From: Laccaria trichodermophora
Taxonomy: Eukaryota; Basidiomycota; Agaricomycetes; Agaricales; Hydnangiaceae
Assembly: GCA_018417955.1 (NCBI GenBank)
Contig: JACTVC010000038.1
Location: 310,001 to 374,000, forward strand
Direction: 5' to 3'
Length of the DNA: 64,000 nt
Shown in pieces: positions 48,019 to 58,657 of this stretch; positions within the stretch are counted from its first letter, which is position 1, and each line of letters opens with the position of its first letter. The translations under genes were made by a program, and so were the position numbers. The notes beneath the pieces are model-generated. The model did not search any database. It had not been told where the DNA came from and worked only from the letters and a program-made list of their open reading frames with translations.

Positions 48019-49536
48019 CTAGAAGTCTTCATCAAGGGCACTGTAAACGGGCGGAGCATTAGTGAAATGGTTTGCAACGGAGTGGAAGAAGAGAGAGGAC
48101 GTACAAAGTCTTTGATGATTGCACAGTGTTGTCGCTTGTACTCGAGTGGTTGATACCAGCCTTTGAGTAATCCGATACCCGCTTCTCGAAGAAGTTGGTC
48201 TTGCCTTGCAGCGAGATCATGTCCATGAAGTCGAAAGGGTTGGTTTTGTTATAGTGCTTTTCGTTACCGAGTGAAACCAACAGGCGGTCAGCGACGAACT
48301 CGATGTATTGGCACATCAAGTCTGCGTTCATGCCGATGAGCTTGACAGGTAGTGCATCTTAAGAAAACAATGTTAACACAAGACACTTCAGAGTTAAGGA
48401 AAGTTGACACACCAGTCAAGAATTCTTGCTCAATTTTTACAGCTTCAACAATGATATGCTTCACGACCTCGGGATGGGGACGACGTTTCAAGTGGCTGAA
48501 GAGGAGGCAGGCGAAGTCGGTGTGCATACCCTCGTCACGGCTGATCAGCTCGTTCGAGAAGGTAAGTCCGGGCATGAGCCCTCGCTTCTTCATCCAGAAG
48601 ATGGACGCGAAGGAGCCAGAGAAGAAGATGCCCTCAACAGCCGCAAATGCCACCAGACGCTCGGCGAATGTTGACTCTTGGTCCGAGATCCACTTGAGAG
48701 CCCACTCCGCCTTGCGCTTGATGCAAGGAATTGTCTCGATGGCGTCGAAGAGGTACTCGCGCTGAGCTGGGTCCTTGATGTACGAGTCGATGAGAAGGGA
48801 GTAGGTCTCGGAGTGGATATTCTCCATCATGATTTGGAACCCGTAGAAGCAGCGAGCCTCCGCTGCCTGAACTTCATTTGAAAAGCGCTCGAGCAGGTTT
48901 TCATTGACGATACCGTCGGAAGCAGCGAAGAAAGCAAGGACATGGGAGATGAAGTGGCGTTCGTTGTCGTTCATGCGGTTATTCCAGTCGTGGAGATCCT
49001 TCGAAAGGTCCATCTCCTCAGCCGTCCAGAAAGATGCCTCGGCTTTCTTGTACATTTGCCAAATCTAAAAAAGGACCTCGGTATCGACGCGTCATGACTA
49101 TAAGATGGACATGTTGCTTACCTCGTTGTACTGTATGGGAAATAACACGAATCGGCGCTTTGACTCCTTGAGCAGAGGCTCCTCACCTAGTAGGGTTTAT
49201 GAGATGGCGACGCCTCAAAAACATGAAAACACGTACTCTCTGGAAGGTCAACCTCTCCAACGAACTTCTTGCGAAGCTCTCGTAATTGAGCCTCCTCGTC
49301 AACTTCCTCGTCGTCACCAATGGTGTCGGGTGACTCGGGCAACCGCTCATCGTCAGTGAGCTTCACAAAGAGCTTCTTGGAGACCTTTGTTGGTGAGTCG
49401 AACGAGAAGGCAGCTAGAGCTGCTGCGGCCTGAAGAGTGGTCAGCGGAGGTAAATGACGTGACGCGACGCGACGTGTACCTTCTTGCTGGGGGTGGGTGT
49501 CGGGGAGACAGAACGGGCGGTGAGAGATGATACCAT
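48019..49536 (-). CDS. RNR2: Ribonucleotide reductase small subunit
   Basis: Six exons give 413 residues: 49536-49480, 49429-49237, 49186-49122, 49064-48413, 48357-48105 and 48040-48019. The 22-nt last exon supplies the ALDEDF end, the C-terminal peptide that docks to the large subunit. Class Ia R2 features are [12 protein letters not shown] (first iron ligand), DNERHFI, ENLLERF, the EARCFYGFQ helix, the radical-Tyr region YSLLIDSYI, and EGIFFSG...RDEGMHTDF with later iron ligands. It makes the di-iron tyrosyl radical needed for dNTP synthesis. Three MluI cell-cycle boxes lie upstream. Confidence 0.95.
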
Positions 49537-49692
49537 GGTGTTAGGAGAAGAGGAAGAAGAGTGGTGAATAAGGGTAGGAGCTGGTAGGAGGCTCTGGGAG
49601 GAGATGGTAGTGGTTTGACGCGACTCTAGAAATTTAACGACTTTTTGATTTCAACGAAACAAATGAAACTCCGACTCCGACGTTGCTCCATA

Positions 49693-49767
49693 ACGCGTCA
49701 ATCACGTGATGTGAACCTCGCGTTGACTCCTTTCAACGCGTTGTGCCTGAATTTATAATTGACGCGT
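49693..49767. promoter_or_regulatory. Cluster of three MluI cell-cycle boxes upstream of RNR2
   Basis: The palindrome ACGCGT occurs at 49693-49698, 49736-49741 and 49762-49767, that is 157-231 bp before the RNR2 ATG. An E-box CACGTG lies between the first two, at 49703-49708. In fungi ACGCGT is the binding site of the MBF complex, which switches on DNA-synthesis genes, RNR genes included, at G1/S. Three sites in 75 bp is far above chance. Confidence 0.75.
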
Positions 49768-50738
49768 CGCGTCCTCCTAAACGAGTAACAATGCCCACAC
49801 GCCCACCGGAGTCTGACACACAATCAAACGTTCTGACAATCGACGATTACGCGTATTGTGGGCACTGAAACCTTTGTCGTCACAACACCGAACAACCGAA
49901 AATCCTACGGCGATGAGCAAATCGATAAGTTATGTATCAACAAACGGAACGCGCAGCGCGAGGCAGCGCGTCGTTGGTAAATTTCCCAGACTTGACGGCT
50001 GGAATGATTTATATACATATGTCAGAAGTGCGCCCCTGCTCGGATGATCCAGGCGCGCCTGGAGTGGTGCCCCGCTGATACCCTGTAATTAACAGTTATA
50101 AGTACATAATTCCTTGCGCGTCACCATCGGTAAATTTCACGGAAGTACTGTACAGCAGACCCGTATACAACAGTATACAACCGCGCTTGAATTTATAAAA
50201 TTACCATTGGGATGAGAAGTTACTCTAGAAAGGAGTCGTAAAAATGTAGTCATCGATGGTATCCTTTCAGAGGGGGTTGATCGTCTCGGCTTGTTTACGC
50301 CACATGTCCGGCATGCAAATTTATTCTTATCTCCTAGCTTATCTGGTGGCGGAGTGGACATGGATAAAACATGACTTGAGAAAGCAGTGTGCACACAAAA
50401 TATTCGTCCAAGTTATGTCCTTGGACCTTGTGTGTGTTGATTCCTATTTCCGCAGCATGGGAGCAATAAATCAAAAACAAGCCAAGAAATCGAGCCGGCC
50501 GTAACAAACGCCGAAAACCTCAAGAGATGGCAGACAGGCATTTGATGGTTCAGAAATCTCTACACAAACACAAAAAGAATGACTTGGTAGGAACAGTAAC
50601 GACAGAAAGTGTTCAATGATTCGGACAGGGAGGTAATGTCGGAGTGCGGATGTATGAATGGATGTAAGGATGGATGGGATGGATGGATGTGTGGCCTAAG
50701 AGTACAAGAAGCGTGTGAATTGACGCATGGAAGAGTGT
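49768..50738. other. Intergenic region between RNR2 and the serine-rich gene
   Basis: About 970 bp hold a GC-rich CGCGC cluster (49945-49975), an AT-rich middle and a short GGAT/GGATG simple repeat (about 50660-50692). Plus-strand frames 49856-50047 and 50256-50504 have no motif. The right part is the 3' flank of the minus-strand serine-rich gene. I see no gene here. Confidence 0.5.
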
Positions 50739-53690
50739 TCACCGAGCAAAAATCGCAACGAGGACAATAAATGGGATATAAGTAAAAACGGAAACGATCG
50801 CCATGATGCGACATCGCGTCCGCCACGATTTCGCGTCTACAGAAAACGTGTCAGCTGTCTTCCACGGAACGCATAAAATATGACTGACCGTGTTCTACTT
50901 GAGGATCATCAAGTACCACCCCCTTCTCCGTATCATTCCCTTCCAGCGTCCTCGTTCTCGGAATAGGGATCAAAAACCCCGCAGCCCACCACAAAGGAAA
51001 CACAACAAACCCAACAAAGAATAACCACGCATGAAGCGGACTCCCGCCCCTCTCCACCCACCCCTTCCATCCCCACCTTCCCTCCCCTCGCTGGACTTCA
51101 GAAGGAAAAGACAAGGACCACGGTGTACTCTGTATCGGCGCTGGCTTGCGCGGGTCTCGCATATGGAACGTGCTAGAACGCGCGACGGAAGGTGCGTGCG
51201 GTGAGACGAGAGCTGAGATGGGAATAGAGGCTTGGGAGAGGCTACGTCGGGAAGGAGCGCGTCGTGGGGGTTGTGTGGTGGTTTCTGCGATTATGGACGG
51301 GGCTTTGTTGATGGACCCGAATTGATGAATGCTGCTGCCTCTACTAGACCATGAACCGGTACTTTTGGCGTTAGGGCTGTCTCCGATGGATGAACTAGTC
51401 GTAGGTCGTGAATCAGACGAGCCGGAGATTCGGGGGCGTTTGTTGCGGTTGAAAGAAGAGGGGGGTCCATGGGAAGAGCCAGACGTCCCTGATGCGCGGT
51501 GGGCTGATACACAAAAGAATTGTTAGAGGTAACTCATGAAGGGAATCGTAAAGACGCACTTCTGGGCTCTGGAGCGAAGGTTGCTCGATTTACTTTGGGG
51601 GGAGTCTTGTCCCCTTCCACTTCAGCTTCTGACGCTTTTCTTTTCGCAGACCCAGTCGAGTACGACTTCTGGATGGGAGGGGGCAGACTAGCTTTTTGTA
51701 GTACCGATGAAGAAGGTTCTGTAGGCTGTGATTTGTGATGACTCCTTCTGCTAGGAGAGATGGGGGATGCTTCCGGTGAAGCAGCGATGGTGGATAGGGT
51801 GGGCGGTACGAGAAGTGACGTGCGTGGAATAGGTCCAACGTCGCCTATAGTGTTCAGCTTTGACTGAGAACTTCGAGATGGCACCGGGATGGTTGGTCGA
51901 CGCGACTGAGATCCCGTCGCGACAGGCGCGTCTATCCGTCCTTTGTTTCCAGGGCTTGTATTGCTGACATGGTCTTCCGACATGGTATCAAGAGATGAAT
52001 ACTTTGGCACAGGTTTTCTTGGGTATTGATGTCTAGTGTCGGACGCTTGGTATGATTCGTCGTACGGGGTCTGGGTTATATTATGGGAGTGGGTATCTAA
52101 GCATCGATGAATCAGTTTTGTTTCGCTTAAAAAAAGGGGAAATGAGACGCGCCTTGTAGTAAAAATGAATGAGGGCCTTCTGCCCCTCCAATGGGCCGCT
52201 ATGTAACAAGAAAGATTAAAATCAAGAAAATGAATAGAGAGATAGAAAGAAGAGGGAAAATAAGACGGAGAAACCGTGAGGATACAAAGAGGTGATTGGA
52301 AGGGATCGGAGGAACTACCCACGTTGTCACCGCGTGCCTTGCCCGAAGCCTTGATGTCCCGATTTGGAAGTAATACCGGCACCCGCACATTTTGTTGTCC
52401 TCCTCCACCATCCAACGCAAGACGGAGCATTTCTTGCGAGACTTGTACTTCCCAGCACTGCTCGTACTCACCTCCATGGCCTGTTGATGACGCTTTCTTT
52501 GCGCTATACTCTGCACTCGATCTCCTACTACTGCCCAAGCTACTTTTACTAGTTGCTCTTGAATGCTGTGTTTTTGATGAAGAACTTGCTTTCATTGGCT
52601 TTGCATTCTTCGAGGAAATCTCATGACTGCTGATTTTTGGGACGCTTGACTTTCTCTTGCCCGCATTCTGCATTCGCTTCGTGAAACCTGCACCTCGCGT
52701 TCTGCTTGAGTGGCTACTCGAGGGCGCGAGTGACGGAAGAGACTGCGACCGGTAGTGTTCTTGCGTAGCCTCAGCAATCTGATCTTTGAGCGTTTGAGAT
52801 ATCAATGGCTGCCCCGTTGACATGGTGCGAAATGCCGGATGATCGAGTGGTGGCAAGGGTGGCGGTCCTGCCTGATTTCCAATGCGCGAACTTTGGCTCG
52901 ACCCAAACGTGACACCTGATAAGGATGAAGGTGTTGGGATCCCAAATGTCCCTGGCGATGGAGCAGAGAAATTATTCTCGTACACCTGGGAAGAGAACGA
53001 CTGCTGGGTCGAATTGTACTGAGAATAGGCAAATGACTTGGGAGTTCGTGGTTCTGTGTCGGTAGAACCTCGGGAACGGGAGGTAGCGCGGCTTTGGATT
53101 GAGCGACGCGACAGACTGTCTCTGCCGTGAGGTTCGTTGTCGTACTGACTGTTTGTTGGTGTGTCGTAAGCAGTCTTGCGACCAAAGGTCGACCATCTAC
53201 CTCCTGGACTGGGAGGGCTGGCGACTGCTGAAGGTGGCGAAGGAAGCGAAGGAGAATTTCTCGAGGTGACTCCGGTGAAAAGTGGTTGACCTCTGAACGG
53301 TTTCCTTCTTGTGCTCGTGGTCCTGACGGACCGTAAGTCTGCCTGGCTTGTTTCTTTCGACGGACCTTGCTTCATTCCGTCACTGAAGGCACGTAAATGC
53401 GTGCTGATAGAAGCACGATTCTTTCGTACACTCGGTGGTAGGGAGGCAAAGCCCGTTTCGTCGGTCCGTTGTGATGTGGGCGAGACGTCGAAGACACTGC
53501 CGTGGCCCAGAGACGATTCAAGCTCCTCCGCAAGCAAGTTAAGGTCAGGGTGTATTTTTTTGTCCACTGGGGATGTTTTATGGGGACTCGGCAGGGGTTT
53601 TTCTGGATGTTGCTCTGGGCGCGCTTCGGTCTGTGGAACGGCAACTGTCAAGGGCTGACTTTTGCGTCGCTTGAAGGTGAACGTTGGCAT
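50739..53690 (-). CDS. Serine-rich protein with two C-terminal membrane segments
   Basis: Four exons give 873 residues: 53690-52319, 52096-51560, 51503-50889 and 50836-50739. About 700 residues are Ser/Pro/Arg-rich and of low complexity, with a basic start (MPTFTFKRRKS) and many possible phosphorylation sites. The C-terminus has a WGWKGW patch, a hydrophobic segment (AWLFFVGFVVFPLWWAAGFL), a polar loop with IPRTRTLEG, then RTRCRIMAIVSVFTYIPFI, a second segment ending at the stop. I recall similar tails in uncharacterised serine-rich proteins across fungi. The 222-bp first intron is long for this locus and carries an open reading frame through part of it. Function unknown. Confidence 0.8.
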
Positions 53691-53747
53691 CGTCCACGAT
53701 AACTGTCGAGGGGGTCGGCAAAGAAGTTGAATAAATGGGAAGGTAGC

Positions 53748-53984
53748 TCACCGAATGACGTCACGTATATTGATAACCTGAAGCTGCAGTCTGAACAGGC
53801 AAAGACCAGCACCAACGGTTTCGACAATCAGAACGGTGACGAGTATCGCAGCGACGCTTAGGATGACGGTTAGAGAACGAGATCGCAAGGGCTGGGGAGG
53901 CCCCTTCTTTTGGGAAGAGTGCTCATAATTGAGACGGTGCTTCCACTTCTGATGGACGCGTTTATCACGTGGAGGGTATTCCAC
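53748..53984 (-). CDS. Possible small single-pass membrane protein or 5' UTR exon
   Basis: A 78-codon minus-strand frame has a basic start and one strong hydrophobic segment (LTVILSVAAILVTVLIVETV). It ends at TGA within ATTCGGTGAGC, which is also a good splice donor; with the CTCGACAG acceptor near 53703 it could splice into the leader of the serine-rich gene. An overlapping 86-codon frame (53870-54130) has no motif. Neither reading is certain. Confidence 0.3.
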   Translation of the reverse strand: MEYPPRDKRVHQKWKHRLNYEHSSQKKGPPQPLRSRSLTVILSVAAILVTVLIVETVGAGLCLFRLQLQVINIRDVIR

Positions 53985-54348
53985 TTGATTTCATCGTTGG
54001 CAACGACGTCCACGCTGCTCGCAAATTTCGTTTTAGGGTTGTAAGGAACGTAGAAGGGTCTAATCCAGGTCGCCGCTGTCGTTGCTTGCCATTCCAATGT
54101 ACTTTGGTTACGAAGAAAGAAGAAAAGCATCTGCGCGCAGTCTAGCGCCGGCCATGCATTAAAAATCTCTCAATATTCCAACCGTTGGTGAACCACGACA
54201 TTTGGCAGTTACTTAGGATGGGGAAACATTTGTTATCATCCGTTTTTGAATACTGGTGCTACGACATCAACGCTGCATTAATGAGAGGCTCGATATGGTA
54301 TTACTGTTACCTTCTTCTCAAATCACATTGGGTACCCCACTGCTACAT

Positions 54349-56010
54349 TTAATGCGACTCGGCTCGTCCCTGGAACGGCCATATCTCAACAGGATCAACG
54401 CCGCCTAATCCGCACCTCTCTTCTTTCCCTAAGCTCTCCACCCAAGCCTTGCGTAGCACCTCATTGACTCCAACAGCCTTCTCGTAGTCCTCGCTGCACA
54501 CCCATCCGTCGTTCTCGATACCAACAGCTTTTTCGATGCCTTCCCTCGCGTCCTCCATCTCCATCCACGTCCTTTCCTCCTCCTCCGCCTGCGCAATCGC
54601 CTCCTTTGAAAATGTTTCAGGACCGAGGGGACAAGGTATCCCAGGCCCAACAATATTATCCCATTCCGTCGCTGCACGTATGAGGAGTCGCTTGAGCTTG
54701 ACATACCCCCCGTGCCAACAAAACTGCGCAGCGGAAGGTAATTGCTGAGCCATCGAAAACTTGTCCCCAAATGACAGAGCAGAAGCCCATACGACATCAA
54801 GTCCGGTATCCTGATACAACGCGTGGTACGCTTTGCGCAAGTACGCTGTCTCCTTCCTTAAATCTTCTTCAGCTTGCTCAGGAGCGGGTTCAGCCTGCTC
54901 AATGAACCGAGGTATGAGCGCTGTGAGGTACAAAGGTAGAACCGCGGTATGTTGCCAGTCAATGACAGCTGAAATCTCGATGGTACCATCGCGTTCCAAG
55001 GCCTCTCGCGAAAGGAAAATATTGCCTTGATTCGAATCACGCAAGGTGAAAGTAGGACGGTGAAGCCGTTCATCGGAGGGGATAAAATACTTCGCAATAC
55101 TGTCGTATTGATCGAGCAGACGGAGATGGTTCTGCGGTATTTGGAGATGCGAAGGAGGCTCCCATGGAGCGACAAATGAACGACCGCCAGCAGCTGGTGG
55201 GTTGGCAAATCGCCTGATCCAAACGCGTTCGGATTGGGTGATAGATTGAAGATAAGACGGTACATCTGACCCTGCAGGATGCTTAGGTTGTGTTGCTTGT
55301 ACTCTAGTAATGAGAAACTTACAAGGTCCACAATCAAGTTTTACGTCTTCAGGAGAGCCATAGCGGTCTTCCCAAAACCCTGTTTGCAGTGTGCTGGGTC
55401 CAAGGACAAAATCCTGGTCGGTCTGGCCATCCACGGAGACATCGCGCGCATCCTCCGCTGGGACATCCTTGCGATAGTACAACGAACCGTAACCAGTACT
55501 ACCACTAAAGGCTGTGATAACCTTGGACTCAAACAAGGTCCACTGGCGTACGAGCCGAAGCCTTTGGTTCATCGACAACTGATGCCAAACTGAATGAAGT
55601 TCAACGCCATCCGCAACGTCCATGATGATATACTCGGCTCCAACAGGCGTGTCTTCTGACCGGGACGACCAGGATAAGACACGTGGGACCTGTTTCAATC
55701 CTAAACGATTGCGTAGAAATTCCATCGTGGCCACTTCGCTCGCAGTGACAAGATGCGGTCGCCCAGAGAGCGGAGTAGGAATCCTAGCAATAACCTGAGC
55801 TCCTTCTGTGAGCTGAATATGAAAGACCTTGTTACATCGTCCTTCAGCTAGTTTTCGAATGTCAGTGACACCACTTGCTCTAGCACTAGACGCAGCGACA
55901 CTCTTTAGTGCGTCGACATTGAACCGTTGGTAGCGCAGTGCTTGCTGGCGCTGTTCGTCGTTCAGCCATCGTCCTGAGGTGTACCGAAAGAGGTCCTCAT
56001 TTGACGCCAT
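54349..56010 (-). CDS. Phosphotransferase (APH/choline-kinase-like) family protein
   Basis: Exons 56010-55323 and 55271-54349 give 536 residues. The ORF runs through the 51-bp intron without a stop, but removing it yields DCGPWSDVPSYL, the conserved GPW region of this fungal family, so I accept the GTAAGT..TGCAG intron. Kinase-like features are GRCNKVFHI (glycine-rich loop region), VIARIPTP (Lys replaced by Arg), EYIIMDVADGVEL (hinge), TLRDSNQGNIFLS (catalytic loop) and VIDWQHT (metal-binding Asp). The C-terminal part is helical and Glu-rich. The family is large in fungi and often unassigned. ATG 56010 is preferred; the frame extends upstream but without homology. Confidence 0.85.
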   Translation of the reverse strand: MASNEDLFRYTSGRWLNDEQRQQALRYQRFNVDALKSVAASSARASGVTDIRKLAEGRCNKVFHIQLTEGAQVIARIPTPLSGRPHLVTASEVATMEFLRNRLGLKQVPRVLSWSSRSEDTPVGAEYIIMDVADGVELHSVWHQLSMNQRLRLVRQWTLFESKVITAFSGSTGYGSLYYRKDVPAEDARDVSVDGQTDQDFVLGPSTLQTGFWEDRYGSPEDVKLDCGPCKFLITRVQATQPKHPAGSDVPSYLQSITQSERVWIRRFANPPAAGGRSFVAPWEPPSHLQIPQNHLRLLDQYDSIAKYFIPSDERLHRPTFTLRDSNQGNIFLSREALERDGTIEISAVIDWQHTAVLPLYLTALIPRFIEQAEPAPEQAEEDLRKETAYLRKAYHALYQDTGLDVVWASALSFGDKFSMAQQLPSAAQFCWHGGYVKLKRLLIRAATEWDNIVGPGIPCPLGPETFSKEAIAQAEEEERTWMEMEDAREGIEKAVGIENDGWVCSEDYEKAVGVNEVLRKAWVESLGKEERCGLGGVDPVEIWPFQGRAESH

Positions 56011-56660
56011 GGTACTGAATAGCCGCAGGCGTCGCAAGTTGGACAAAGAAAGGGATTGAGGAGACAGGATGATAGAGAGGTTAGACGTATAGATATGTAG
56101 TCGAACGTCGAATAGGCGGCGCTGCTCGGAGTTGGGAAGAATGGTGATGATGTCTATAGTTGTGACAGTCAGGCTCAGAGTAGAGAGAACCAGCACCAGG
56201 TTCAGGCCGGTAGGGAAACTCTCCCTATCGTCTGCCTGGTACCGTAGAAATTCTGTGTGACAGACAAGTGACAGACTGCGTCACTCCATTTCGACTCCAT
56301 TCTTGCTCCATTCACCTCTCAATTCAGACTTCATTCACGTCTAACAACTACGGCTCAGCGCTCAACGCCCATTGCCCGCCGTGTCAGCAGGTAATTCTAT
56401 TGCTCTCTTATCTACCAGTCGGATAGGAGTCGGATGAGCACCCAGCGGCAGGCACGCCATTCTATCGTGTGCATTTGCGTCCTCAACGTCTCCCATCTGA
56501 CCAAAAATCCGAAGTTGTCTGCAAGTTGTCTGTCATAAAACATACCCTTATCATGGGCGCCCACATTCGATACACATGCACCTCTCGGATGGAGTAATTA
56601 CAGGAACACCTACCGACCAGTTTAAACATTCCACTATCAACCTACTAGTATGAAGAAAGG
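56011..56660. other. Divergent intergenic region
   Basis: This 650-bp stretch lies between the APH-type gene (minus) and the small gene at 56724 (plus). It is C/T-rich in its middle. The 56011-56196 part keeps the APH frame open upstream of the chosen ATG but encodes a Leu/Ser-rich peptide unlike the family. No other gene is seen. Confidence 0.5.
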
Positions 56661-56668
56661 TATAAAAG
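56661..56668 (+). promoter_or_regulatory. TATA box of the small gene at 56724
   Basis: TATAAAAG lies 63 bp upstream of the ATG, with an ACTTC...CACATCG leader between them. Confidence 0.5.
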
Positions 56669-56723
56669 ACCAAGCACGATAGCTGCCTGCCTAACTTCAA
56701 ATCGCACACATCGTCCAAGAAGT

Positions 56724-57113
56724 ATGCATCAATACCAGATTTTACAGGTTATTCGAGTACTCACCCACTTCCTCAATATAGTGTCATTCACGGCTTCAAA
56801 ACTCAAAGCTCTCGCGAAGGCATTCTTCCCCAACATGCGCGCAAAGCCGTCGCAGATAGCCAATCTTGTCAAGGGGACCAAGGACAATCAAGGCGGACGT
56901 CTCGCCCCAGCTCGCTCCGCCAAAGAAGATGCTAAATTTAAATGTCGCGCTGATCAAGGCGAATTTAGAGACGACGGAACGTACAACGTGGTTGTACAGG
57001 AGAATGGTGACCCGCATGGTCCTGCCATCGCCAAGACACTTGTCAACCCGAAGGTTGATACGGGAGAAGATGTTCTGAAACGCCTGGAGGATGACTGGGG
57101 TAAAGCAAAGTAG
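56724..57113 (+). CDS. Small orphan protein, 129 residues
   Basis: A single open frame starts at ATG 56724 after a good TATA box. The first 35 residues are hydrophobic and mildly basic; the rest is hydrophilic and Lys/Asp-rich, with FRDDGTYNVVVQENGDPHGP and an acidic VDTGEDVLKRLEDDW end. A short intron at CAG|GTTATT..ATATAG is conceivable but would shift the frame. I do not recognise the product. Being charged and compact, it may be a stress- or development-regulated protein, but that is a guess. Confidence 0.5.
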   Translation: MHQYQILQVIRVLTHFLNIVSFTASKLKALAKAFFPNMRAKPSQIANLVKGTKDNQGGRLAPARSAKEDAKFKCRADQGEFRDDGTYNVVVQENGDPHGPAIAKTLVNPKVDTGEDVLKRLEDDWGKAK

Positions 57114-57306
57114 ATCTACGGCCACAGTTTATGTCGCGAACAGAGGAGTGACTAGTGCTCCACGGTGCTACGGAATAACATGGGTTTGAAGGACTTAAAT
57201 AAATACGGTATCGATAGCCTACCAGAATTCTAGTAAACATGTTCTTGCAAATCCCTAGAACTCGTAATGTTTAAGTTTCCGTCCATAGTTCAATACTGCG
57301 TTGGCG

Positions 57307-58565
57307 TCAAGATGCCGAAGGTCGGGGTGTGGATGCCCATGGGGCTCGTGTTTCATGAATTTCAGCCTGCGTAGCAATATTGCCAGATCTGCTTGGAGGT
57401 GGGTCGCCCCATTCCAGCAGGCCACCTAACGGTATGTGCTGCACTACAACCCGCTTGCCTAAAACTTCAGCCTGGCGCTCGCTACTTGAATAGGGAGACG
57501 AGCTGAAGACTTCTATGGTCACGTACCTCGTACATCTTGAATAAGCCTGAATTTACTTTGTTCCAGCTAGCCACGCCCACAGCAATGGAGTGCAGCTGAG
57601 GCGAGTGTTCATGAAAAGGTCCTTGTTTCACTTCGTTAATACGGGAAATCGCCATAAAATACAAGTTTGAGGGAGGTAAAGGGGGATGAATGGCTGCAGA
57701 TACTGCGATCCTTGTTTGACCTGCCAGAAATGATGTCATTGAACGCACACTCAGAAGATGGGGAAATACCTACCTCTCAATTGCGCACTTCCAAAGATAT
57801 ATGGGAGAAAACAGGAGTCATCCAACCCCCACACACCATGACTCCCTGCTGGTTCAAGCCTGTACACATCCTGGAGTTTCCAACAAAGGCGAAGGTATCG
57901 GACGAATACGACGAGCACCAGCTCACGTTCCTCTTCGGGGACCAGTTGGAAAAAACGAACAAGTGTTAGACAAAGCAGGAACAGGCCAAACGAAACTTCG
58001 TGGCCACTCCCGTAATCCATACGCGTGAAGGAGCCAAATGACGTTAAGAGGTATGGTTTGACGAACGGAATCAAACTGCTGTGGGTAGGGCTGAGCAGAT
58101 TCGATAGCACTTCGTCAGACCTCTGAAAGACCTCGTCAGATTGCGTAAATGTATCATGAGGATCTAGCTGCCGACCTCCTCCAAACGCGTACCCCAAGTT
58201 CTAAATGCGAGATTTCCGAAACGTTGTGGAGTTTCCAGCGGAGGAATTTCGTCAACCCATTGATCTAGGGTGTCCAGAAGCTCTAATATTTTTGTCACAG
58301 CCTACAGAGCTAGCATAACCAGCTATGAAACCGGACGAAATACGGTAGATCCTACCTGGCTATGACCAGGAGAAGTGTACGGCAGATAATGGCCTACGAC
58401 CGATTCATTCAGCCGACGCAGGAAAATGCCATAGTCCTGGTACGACTGGGTCGTTCGCCACTTGTCCACGTCGTAATCTGACTTGATCCTGGGCGTTGGG
58501 TGAGATTTCAAGCGAGCAACATCAGCCAAAGATATTTCTCGGAGTTGCTGCAAGTTATCCGACAT
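57307..58565 (-). CDS. RRD2: PP2A phosphatase activator, peptidyl-prolyl isomerase type
   Basis: Five exons give 338 residues: 58565-58356, 58301-58176, 58122-57774, 57693-57527 and 57471-57307. PTPA-family signatures are [20 protein letters not shown] near the start, [80 protein letters not shown] and KRVVVQH. These proteins act on the PP2A catalytic subunit to bring it to its active form. Yeast has RRD1 and RRD2; I cannot say which orthologue this is, so the symbol is tentative. The glycine-rich SAGHGV-type and His-rich end parts are kept, and length fits the family core. The ATG is less than 100 bp from that of the epsin gene on the opposite strand. Confidence 0.92.
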
Positions 58566-58657
58566 GATGGAAACCACGTCACAGCGTGACCGGTTTCTAC
58601 TTACAGCACGGCAACGACGGACTCGAAAACTGTGCAGTCTTGACTGTTGCGGCCAGC

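Noticed and set aside
52199..52516. 105-codon ORF spanning the first intron of the serine-rich gene
   Set aside because: It mixes exon and intron in another phase; the accepted splice sites (52319/52096) keep the long Ser-rich frame and reach the conserved C-terminal membrane segments.
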